Shown here piece by piece: positions 9,547 through 17,268 of a stretch of 50,120 bases of DNA. Under the pieces are notes generated by a model. The model had not been told where the DNA came from, did not search any database, and saw only the letters and a program-made list of their open reading frames with translations. The stretch is from the NCBI GenBank assembly GCA_003165315.1, contig PLSX01000128.1:1190-51309 (forward strand). Reading direction: 5' to 3'. This DNA comes from Acidobacteriota bacterium (GTDB lineage: Bacteria > Acidobacteriota > Terriglobia > UBA7540). The position numbers and the translations under genes are program-made. Position 1 is the first letter of the stretch, and every line of letters begins with the position of its first letter.

Positions 9547-9959
9547 GTTGGCAGCATGTCTGCTCCTTACAGGGGAGGACCCATAGCGGGAAAAGCCCCA
9601 AAGCGGAGCCGCACCTAACAGAAGGAGCGGCTCCGCCCCTAACTTCTAAGGGTTGAGCTTGCTCAGCCGGAGGGCACATACTAGGGGGACACTTCCGCAA
9701 ACCCATTTCCCCCAGTAATGATCACATCTCCGGCTGCGCCGTTACGTCCGAGCGGCGTCGATAATGCAAAAGTTGACTTTTGAGGCAGAATCCCCAAGAT
9801 GAAGATTATTTCGACACTTGATGCGAATTTCTTATGAGGTGCACACCACTTCTCATAGTGCAAGAGTCTCCCGCTTGCTTTTGTTGGGTCTTATGGTATT
9901 CTGCACTTTCTTCCCGTCATTAGCCGGCTTCAAAACGAAAATTGAGAGAGGATTTGGGG
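9547..9959. other. Intergenic region with a 10-bp-stem hairpin
   Basis: GCGGAGCCGC at 9603-9612 pairs perfectly with GCGGCTCCGC at 9627-9636 (14-nt loop) about 55 bp after the HAF gene; it has no T-run and may be a terminator or a REP-like hairpin. The remaining ~320 bp must contain the promoter of the receptor gene, but no -35/-10 pair stands out. The only other signal is the ribosome-binding site around AGAGAGGA at 9945-9952. Confidence 0.4.
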
Positions 9960-12900
9960 ATGCCCACCCGCGAGCAATCAATTGCCGTATTCATGGTATT
10001 GATGTTGCAGGCAGGCTCCGTATGGGCTCAATTGAGCCGCGGGACAATTACCGGCATCGTGACCGACCCGAGTGGCGCGATGGTTCCCGGGGTGGCCATC
10101 ACCATCATCAACATTGAAACTGGCGTCGCCAACAAAGTGAAGACTAATGAGAGTGGTGTTTATTCTGTTCCACTCCTGAGTGAAGCCCCTTACAGCCTAT
10201 CGGCCGAAAGAGACGGGTTCAAGACATATGAGCGCACCGGCATTCTGGTTCAGGTGGGGGGCACGACCCGCATTGATTTCTCTTTGAGCCTCGGCCAGCC
10301 CAATCAATCTGTGATTGTCACCGGTGCGCCTTCCCTGCTTGAGCGCGAAACCTCCGACACTCAAACCACCATCACCAGCCAGGAGATGGAAGATCTCCCC
10401 CTCACCAGCTACGGAGAGCAGCGCAGCCCCGCCGACTTCATGCAACTCGCGCCGGGAGTGACGGGTCGCGGCACTTCCGATGGCGGACCTAGCACCAACC
10501 GCACCATGACCACTGAAGTAAGCGGCAGTATGGTGAGCAGCACGACGCTCATGCTCGATGGCGCCGACATCGCCACAATGGATGAATTTGAAGGCGACCT
10601 GCGCGCCCTCCAGTTTCCCCCCGACGCCGTGGGGGAGATGAAGATGGAGTCCACCAATGCCCCGGCGGAATTTGGCAGGTCCGGCGGCGGTGCGGCCAGC
10701 TTCGAGATCAAGTCGGGAAGCAACCAGATTCACGGCTCAGCCTTCGAGTTTCTCCGCAACGACGTTTTTGATGCGCGGAATTTCTTCCTGCCCAGCGTCA
10801 CTCCCTACCGGCAGAATGAATTCGGCGCGGTGGCCGGGGGGCCGATCAAGCGAGACAAAGCCTTCAGCTTTGGCTGGTACGATGGCTTCCGGTGGACGCA
10901 AGGGGTGTCCAGCGGCGAATCCACCGTGCCCACCGCACAAATGCTTGACGGCAATTTCTCCCAGTTTTTGAGCCTTCCCCAGCCCAACGTTCTCTATGAC
11001 CCCACCACCACAGCCGATGTCAGCAACATGACGACGCGTTCCACCTGCGGCCCGGTGATTTGCAATAACATCATCACCAACCCCAGTTATCTTTCCGCCG
11101 TCGCGGGGAAGATCAATCCCTACTTTCCCGCCCCCAATGTCAATCAGGGCTCCCTGGTGAACAACTTCATCAGTTTGGCGGTAAATCCGACCACGGTCAA
11201 TCAATGGGGGCTGCACGGGGACTACGATCTCAATATGCGGAACCGGCTGAGCGTTTTGTACGACTACGGGGACAATACCAGTCCCAACGTCCCCGCGATA
11301 CCCGTCCCGCTGGGAGGAGGCCAGCCGAGTTATAATAAAACACGGAATATCCGCCTAAACTATAACCTAAATGTGAACCCAAACATGGCCAACCACGCCG
11401 TGCTGGCGTATAACTATTGGGGCAATGGCACGGAGCCGGTCAACCCTTACGGTGGCAAGTCAGATTGGGTCGATTATCTGAGGCTTAAGGGCTTCGCCCC
11501 CAACCTCAAGACGGAGTTCCCCCAATTCAACATCGCGGGGATTGGAGGTTTTGGCGGCGGCGGGTCGGAAGGCGTTGACGATCTGCACAGCGTGGAATTT
11601 GGTGACACGCTAACCTGGATCAGGGGAAAACATACTTTCAAGTATGGCGCCGAATACCTGAAGGGCGCGAGCAACGATGTCAGCGCCGGGGGGAGCGCCG
11701 GCTCGTTCAACTTTACCAATACGGAGGTGGGCATCCCCTCCGATCCCGCGTCCGGCATCGGCTTTGCCAGTTACCTGCTGGGCCTCGCGGACAGTTACCA
11801 GGCTTATCATTACACCACGCCCAGCTACGCGCGCGATTCCTACTTCTCCGCCTTCGTCCAGGACGATTTCAAGGTGACGCGCAAGCTCACGCTGAATCTG
11901 GGCCTGCGCTGGGACCTCTTTACCCCCGACGTCCACAAGTACTACCAAAAGTCATGGGTGAACACGACGCTTGCCAATCCCGGCTCCCCGGGAGTTTTGG
12001 GAGCGCTGCAATTCGCCAGCTCCGCGGACCCCTCGGGCGTCAACACCTATTACCACAATTTTTCCCCGCGCATTGGGCTTGCATACAGCCTGAACGACAA
12101 AACGGTAATTCGCGCCGCCTACGGAATATTCTACGCCCAGGGCAATGCCAATCGCCTCGACCGGGGTGGGTTCGTACAGGGATACAATGGTACAGTCGGC
12201 GCAAGTTCCCCCGACAATGGCCTGACCCCGGCCTTCAATTGGGACACGGATTCGGCGATTCCCTACACGCCTGCCCTCACCCCGCAAACCCTGATCGGCC
12301 AGACTTTATGGTCACTTGATCGCACGGACGGACATGCACCTTACCAGAACAATGTGAATATCGGCATCCAGCGCCAGTTGCCGGGACAGATTACGCTGAC
12401 CGTCTCTTACGCCGGAAACACCGGCGTCCACCTGGCGAGCCAACTGATGCCCACGGTGCAGATGCCTCCCCAATACCTGGCGCTGGGCGCGAACATGATC
12501 AATGGGACGCCGGAACTGTTTACACCCATCAGCGATCCGAATGTCCAACAGATCCCCGCGATAGCCGGAATGCCGGTGGACCCCGCGACGGGGAATCACT
12601 CACCGTTCCCGGGTTTTGAGGCGCTCTGGGCACCCTCGGGTAACAACATTGCCGGCAAGGCGCTGAGCATTGATCCGCAATACCAAAACCTCGATCGCGA
12701 TTATGAAGGGGTGGCCACGTCGACTTATAACGCTCTACAGGTTAAGGCGGAGAAGCGATTTTCAAACGGCTTGACGCTGCTCGCATCCTACGCCTGGTCG
12801 AAGTCGCTCACCGATGGTGGGTCCATATTCAGTATTTTCTCCTCGGAATTCGGCGCCAACGATGTCTGGAATTCAAAGACGCAAAAGGCCTACGGCTTTG

Positions 12901-13496
12901 AGGATATTCCGAACCTGGCATCGATTGCCTATGTTTACGATCTGCCGGTGGGCAGGGGAAGAAGATTCTTAAACCACGGTGGGGTGGCGAGCGCCATCAT
13001 CGGCGGCTGGAAGATCTCAGGCATCCAGGCTTACCAGGCGGGCAGGCCACAGAACATCGAAGTTCTGCCCACTTATGGGGGCTTGGAGGGCCGGGATGGC
13101 TTTAACACTCCCAACCAGATTCCTGGTGTTCCGATGGCCTCAGCGGCATACCATTCCGGCCACTTCGATCCTAATGTCGATTCCCAGTTCAACAATGCCG
13201 CCTTCGCTTTCCCCTGCCAGTTCTGTTTCGGAACCTTGACCCCCACCGAGGGAAGAGTCCGGGACTTCCCCTACTTTGACGAAGATTTCTCTCTGATTAA
13301 GGATTGGGAGGTCCACGAGCAATGGAAGCTGGACTTCCGGGCCGATTTTGTGAATGCCTTCAACCGCGTGCAGTTTGGCGACAATCCGGGCGCCTACGCC
13401 AGCGAGCCGGTTTTTGGATTACCCGGGTTTGGGATGATCGGCAGCCAGGAGAATTACCCGCGAGTTATCCAATTTGGGCTAAAGTTGAAGTGGTGA
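9960..13496 (+). CDS. TonB-dependent receptor with carboxypeptidase-regulatory domain (Oar-like)
   Basis: Complete outer-membrane receptor of 1178 residues. The ATG at 9960 is chosen over the in-frame TTG at 9942 because AGAGAGGA lies just upstream of it and a signal peptide follows directly (MPTREQSIAVFMVLMLQAGS, cleavage near VWA-Q). Residues ~25-110 form a carboxypeptidase-regulatory-like beta-sandwich (GTITGIVTDPSGAMVPGVAI); ~110-300 is the plug, with LMLDGADIATM and GGGAASFEIKSGSNQIHGSA; the rest is barrel, ending FGLKLKW with the terminal Trp used for barrel assembly. It is a close paralogue of the partial receptor at 1-2544. The next gene is a convergent winged-helix kinase 168 bp away, repeating the receptor/propeller arrangement seen at 1-5633. 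Substrate unknown. Confidence 0.94.
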   Translation: MPTREQSIAVFMVLMLQAGSVWAQLSRGTITGIVTDPSGAMVPGVAITIINIETGVANKVKTNESGVYSVPLLSEAPYSLSAERDGFKTYERTGILVQVGGTTRIDFSLSLGQPNQSVIVTGAPSLLERETSDTQTTITSQEMEDLPLTSYGEQRSPADFMQLAPGVTGRGTSDGGPSTNRTMTTEVSGSMVSSTTLMLDGADIATMDEFEGDLRALQFPPDAVGEMKMESTNAPAEFGRSGGGAASFEIKSGSNQIHGSAFEFLRNDVFDARNFFLPSVTPYRQNEFGAVAGGPIKRDKAFSFGWYDGFRWTQGVSSGESTVPTAQMLDGNFSQFLSLPQPNVLYDPTTTADVSNMTTRSTCGPVICNNIITNPSYLSAVAGKINPYFPAPNVNQGSLVNNFISLAVNPTTVNQWGLHGDYDLNMRNRLSVLYDYGDNTSPNVPAIPVPLGGGQPSYNKTRNIRLNYNLNVNPNMANHAVLAYNYWGNGTEPVNPYGGKSDWVDYLRLKGFAPNLKTEFPQFNIAGIGGFGGGGSEGVDDLHSVEFGDTLTWIRGKHTFKYGAEYLKGASNDVSAGGSAGSFNFTNTEVGIPSDPASGIGFASYLLGLADSYQAYHYTTPSYARDSYFSAFVQDDFKVTRKLTLNLGLRWDLFTPDVHKYYQKSWVNTTLANPGSPGVLGALQFASSADPSGVNTYYHNFSPRIGLAYSLNDKTVIRAAYGIFYAQGNANRLDRGGFVQGYNGTVGASSPDNGLTPAFNWDTDSAIPYTPALTPQTLIGQTLWSLDRTDGHAPYQNNVNIGIQRQLPGQITLTVSYAGNTGVHLASQLMPTVQMPPQYLALGANMINGTPELFTPISDPNVQQIPAIAGMPVDPATGNHSPFPGFEALWAPSGNNIAGKALSIDPQYQNLDRDYEGVATSTYNALQVKAEKRFSNGLTLLASYAWSKSLTDGGSIFSIFSSEFGANDVWNSKTQKAYGFEDIPNLASIAYVYDLPVGRGRRFLNHGGVASAIIGGWKISGIQAYQAGRPQNIEVLPTYGGLEGRDGFNTPNQIPGVPMASAAYHSGHFDPNVDSQFNNAAFAFPCQFCFGTLTPTEGRVRDFPYFDEDFSLIKDWEVHEQWKLDFRADFVNAFNRVQFGDNPGAYASEPVFGLPGFGMIGSQENYPRVIQFGLKLKW

Positions 13497-13664
13497 ACGG
13501 GATGATTGGTCGGCAGTTCTCAGGCGTCGGTTTTCAGTCATCAGTCATCAATTAAAAGCGGGGCGTCCCATCTGGTGCAGAGTTTATTATTGCGTTTGAG
13601 CCGTGTTATGGCTGGGCTTGAATGCTTTCTTCCCACCTACGACCTACCGCCTGCCGTCCTCCCC

Positions 13665-16600
13665 CTACTGGAAATTCCGAATCAGCACCACGTCATTCGT
13701 ACGCGTGCTACGTGAAAGGACCAGGCGCCCATCGGGGAACCAAGCGAAACACACAATCTTGAGATTGGTGAAATGCGTTATGGGTTTCGCCGGGCCGCCA
13801 GCCACCGGTTGTTCCCAGACGTTTTCCACGCCACTCACTACGTTCTCGTATGTGAATGAAACCGACCGGCCATCGGGGGTCCAGGCAAAGGGGACATGAG
13901 AAAAAATGGGCAGCGAAAAAACCTTGACGGGCTTACCGCCGGTAATGGGGAATATCGCCATGGGGGTATGCCCCGTATCGACAGCACCGTTGGGAACATA
14001 AATGCAGGCAATCCATTTCCCGTCCGGAGAGATGGTTGGCCAATACGCCCTGCCGTCATTGTTGGTCAAATCGGTAATTGGACCACCCCCGCAGGGAACC
14101 TTCGCCAAAACAGCATTGCCACCCTCCCCCCGAATGAAAAGCAACCACTTCCCATCGGGCGATATGGTGGGATTCCATTCTCCGCCATGGGTAAGCTGTT
14201 TCTTGTTGCCACCGTCCCGATCCATACGCCAGATTCCCTCTCTGCCGATGAAGACAATAAAGTCGCCACGAGGAGAAACGGCCCCGAGGGAAAGATCCGT
14301 GGAGGAATTGGTGTTGGTAAGGCGCTGGGGATTTGAACCATCCGAGCCCATCTCCCAAATGTCCCAACGTTGGTTATGGAATGACGTATAAACAATTTCC
14401 CCGTCCGGGGTCGTTGCGATCCCATTCGCCCCGTCATATGCCTGATTCCCAATTAATCGGTTCCCGGCGCTCAAGGTCATGGGCTCGGACTCCTTTCCAC
14501 GTGCAGAAAGTTGGAGAGTAACAAAATACTGAAGCTGATGAGTTACGAGCATCTTTCCGTCCGCGCTCACTCGCGCCCCTGCGTAGATTGAAAGGTCGTG
14601 AGAAATCCGCCGGGCCACTCCTCCCTCCAACGGGACCTCGTAAATCTGATTCGTCTCATTCGTCCTGGAAGGCCCTTGCAAGATGCCGGTTAGGATAAAG
14701 TTCCGGCTGTCTGGGAGCCACGCAATATCATCAATCGCCTCCCAACTTTCGCCCGGCACTGGATGGACGGGACCGCCATCCGCCGGCAGCGTGGCTAAAT
14801 ACAATTTCTGGTTTTTGAGGACGAGGGCCAGGGTCTTTCCGTCCGGGGACCATTCAGGGCTGGATTCAATCGACTCAGTATCCTTGTAGGAGGCCAGCAT
14901 ATGCTCACCCGAGCCATCGAGCGAAGCGGTCCACAAGGTGGCGTTTCCAGGGTGACCCCGCACGAGGGCAACCCGCCGGCCATCGGGTGAGAGACCTGGC
15001 GTTCCGGCAATCTCCGCCAGGACTTTTCGGGGGGTTCCTCCGAAGGTTGGAATTTGATAAAGATTGCCTGTATCAGCCCCCAGTGTCTTCCGCACGAAGA
15101 AGATGGAGCTGTCATCGGAAGAGAACGCCATGCCCGGAGACTCATCCAAACCCAGATTTACAAGTTGGATATCACTGTCCGTGGCCAATTGCTTCAGCCA
15201 GATGGTTCGGGTTGTGTGGGCACCCCAGTTAGTTCTCATGTAGGCCACAAGTTTTCCGTCGTGGGAGATGTCCAGAGACCCGCCGGTGGCGCTGCCGGTT
15301 GTCAGGCGTGTCATTTCCATGGCGGGAGGTGGCGAGATGGGTGCCGGGGCATGGCGGGCAGAGTGGTGGAGGGCAAAGAGCAGCCCCGCAACTACTACAA
15401 ATCCGCCCGCGATAAGGGCGAAGAAGGCTTTTCTGTGATGTTTTTCTAAGGTCGCGATGAGTTGTGAATCCGAGGTGTCGCGTTTTAGCGGCGATGTCCC
15501 CGCCGCCGTTGCGGACGTGGCACCGGCCCCCGCTTCCGGCGATGGGGACATCGCCGCTACAGCCCTTTCCGGATCGGTGTCGCGTTTCAATCGCTTCAGG
15601 TCTGTGCGCATTTCCGCGGCGTGCTGGTAGCGCACCTCGCGGTCCTTCTCCAGGGCCTTTTCGATGACCGCCTGGAGGCGCAAGTCAACATCGGGATTCA
15701 GGCTGCGCGCCGGAGTGGCCTGGCGTTTCAGAATGGCCTCGCAAATCTCCGCCGAATTTGACCCGCTGAAGGCCTGCCGCCCTGTGGCCATTTCGTAGAG
15801 CACTGCCCCGAAGCTGAACAGGTCGGTGCGCGCATCAACCTCCTCACCGTGCGCCTGCTCGGGCGACATGTAGGCCGCCGTCCCCAGCGCCCCGCCCGCG
15901 AGGGTGAGATGGGGATGCTCGATCTTGGGCGGAAATGCGCCGGGATGTGCCTTCCCTGCGAGCGGATTGGCGGCATCGCCCGCCAAGCCGGGCTCCGTGA
16001 TCTGCCCCACCGCAAATTTTGCCAATCCGAAGTCGAGGATCTTGGCATCCCCACGTTTGGTAATGAAGATGTTTGCCGGCTTGATGTCGCGATGGATAAT
16101 CCCCGCGGCGTGCGCCGCCTCCAGCCCATCGGCAATCTGAATGGCAAGATCGAGCAACACTTTTGCCGGTAAGGGCGACCCTTGCGGTCTCCCACTAATG
16201 GGCGCGGGGCCGATGCCGAGAGCGGGCACGTGGCCCGCGCCCCCCTCGATCAGGTACTTCAGGGTCTGGCCCTCCATCAACTCCATCACCAGGAAGGGCT
16301 GGCCTTCCACCTCTTCAATATCGTAAATCGTGCAGATATGCGGATGGTTCAGGGCGGAGGCAGCACGGGCTTCGCGCTCGAAACGCGCCAGCGCCAGCGG
16401 ATGCTCCGCCATGCCCGTGGGTAGGAATTTTACCGCCACCTTCCGGCCCAGGCGGGTATCCTCCGCCTTGTAGACCACTCCCATGCCGCCCCCGCCCAAC
16501 TTCTCCAGGATGCGGTAGTGCGAGACGGTGCGTTTGATCAAGTCGGAATGGGTGAAGTCGGATGGCCAGGGCGGGGCCGGGCTGGCCGGGGCGGTGGGTG

Positions 16601-16970
16601 GAGCAGGCGGGCCGGCACCCTGGCGAGCCTCGATGCTGGTTAAGGGGCAAATAAACCGATAGCCCCTGCGGGGAAGAGTTTCGATGTATCGGGGCTGTTC
16701 CGCCGAATCAAGCAGTGCCCGCCGCAGTGTTTTTACTGCCGCGTTGATACTGTGTTCGAATTCGACCACAGTGTCGTCCGGCCACAGCCGCCGCTGCAAC
16801 TCATCGCGTCCCACTAATTCGCCTGGACGCGCCAAAAGCATGGCCAACACTTCCATCGGCTGGCCGGAGAGCTTGATCCTCACCCCATGCTTGCGCAGTT
16901 CCAGCGTGTGCCGGTCGAATTCATAGGCTTCGAACCGGACCACGCGTTCCGTTGAGGGGACAAGGTCCAT
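13665..16970 (-). CDS. Winged-helix/Ser-Thr kinase/PD40 propeller fusion
   Basis: A 1101-residue fusion of a DNA-binding domain, a kinase and an extracytoplasmic sensor. Residues ~10-108 are an OmpR/CadC-type winged helix (LSGQPMEVLAMLLARPGELV, with RRLWPDDTVVEFEHSINAAV continuing and a YIETLPRRGYRF hairpin). The kinase spans ~152-455: glycine loop GGGGMGVVY, Lys181, HRDIKPAN with Asp295, DFG at 313-315, SPEQ. A linker encoded partly by a hairpin repeat leads to one membrane helix (~515-536), then PD40 repeats ending VLIRNFQ. CadC-like proteins regulate transcription while membrane-bound; combining this with a complete kinase in one chain suggests propeller sensing coupled both to DNA binding and phosphorylation, which is inference. 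The upstream 145 bp are shared with the 17269-19572 gene. Confidence 0.92.
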   Translation of the reverse strand: MDLVPSTERVVRFEAYEFDRHTLELRKHGVRIKLSGQPMEVLAMLLARPGELVGRDELQRRLWPDDTVVEFEHSINAAVKTLRRALLDSAEQPRYIETLPRRGYRFICPLTSIEARQGAGPPAPPTAPASPAPPWPSDFTHSDLIKRTVSHYRILEKLGGGGMGVVYKAEDTRLGRKVAVKFLPTGMAEHPLALARFEREARAASALNHPHICTIYDIEEVEGQPFLVMELMEGQTLKYLIEGGAGHVPALGIGPAPISGRPQGSPLPAKVLLDLAIQIADGLEAAHAAGIIHRDIKPANIFITKRGDAKILDFGLAKFAVGQITEPGLAGDAANPLAGKAHPGAFPPKIEHPHLTLAGGALGTAAYMSPEQAHGEEVDARTDLFSFGAVLYEMATGRQAFSGSNSAEICEAILKRQATPARSLNPDVDLRLQAVIEKALEKDREVRYQHAAEMRTDLKRLKRDTDPERAVAAMSPSPEAGAGATSATAAGTSPLKRDTSDSQLIATLEKHHRKAFFALIAGGFVVVAGLLFALHHSARHAPAPISPPPAMEMTRLTTGSATGGSLDISHDGKLVAYMRTNWGAHTTRTIWLKQLATDSDIQLVNLGLDESPGMAFSSDDSSIFFVRKTLGADTGNLYQIPTFGGTPRKVLAEIAGTPGLSPDGRRVALVRGHPGNATLWTASLDGSGEHMLASYKDTESIESSPEWSPDGKTLALVLKNQKLYLATLPADGGPVHPVPGESWEAIDDIAWLPDSRNFILTGILQGPSRTNETNQIYEVPLEGGVARRISHDLSIYAGARVSADGKMLVTHQLQYFVTLQLSARGKESEPMTLSAGNRLIGNQAYDGANGIATTPDGEIVYTSFHNQRWDIWEMGSDGSNPQRLTNTNSSTDLSLGAVSPRGDFIVFIGREGIWRMDRDGGNKKQLTHGGEWNPTISPDGKWLLFIRGEGGNAVLAKVPCGGGPITDLTNNDGRAYWPTISPDGKWIACIYVPNGAVDTGHTPMAIFPITGGKPVKVFSLPIFSHVPFAWTPDGRSVSFTYENVVSGVENVWEQPVAGGPAKPITHFTNLKIVCFAWFPDGRLVLSRSTRTNDVVLIRNFQ
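15485..15560. repeat. GTAGC-type hairpin element inside the second kinase linker
   Basis: A 76-bp stretch starting TTAGC (one end degenerate) and ending GCTAC contains the perfect arm GGCGATG-GGGA-CATCGCC. On the coding strand it encodes VAAMSPSP and the following Ala/Gly-rich linker of the 13665-16970 protein. It occupies the position of the 4316-4418 element in the paralogue. Confidence 0.55.
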
Positions 16971-17056
16971 GATATGAAACTGTCTGGGAGGTACAACTCC
17001 GAAATAACCCGCGCATCCGGCGGGCCACCGTTGCTTCCAGTTTCGACAATGGCCGG

Positions 17057-17086
17057 AGTTTAGCGTCCCGCTCAGTTTAAAGTCAA
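17057..17086 (-). promoter_or_regulatory. Predicted promoter of the winged-helix kinase gene
   Basis: Reading the minus strand, TTGACT (17081-17086) and TAAACT (17057-17062) are separated by 18 bp, about 87 bp before the start codon. The same hexamers with the same 18-bp spacing recur upstream of the paralogue at 19659-19688. The surrounding ~145 bp (16971-17115 and 19573-19713) align nearly base for base, including AATGGCCGGAGTTTAGCGTC and TTTGGATAAAAAGTCCGACC on the plus strand. Such retention outside coding sequence fits a shared regulatory region, although recent duplication alone could also explain it. Confidence 0.5.
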
Positions 17087-17268
17087 TTCAATTTGGATAA
17101 AAAGTCCGACCATTGTAGTGAGTGGGACGGGTAGACATCAGACTTCTGTTATAGCCAAAGCGCGCGTTGTACCACCGAGTTTGGAATCCCGTTCAGGCGA
17201 ATTCACTGAAGGTCTGAAACTTCACCCCGTTCCCAACTCCATATTCCTTATTTCCTGCAACATCTCCC

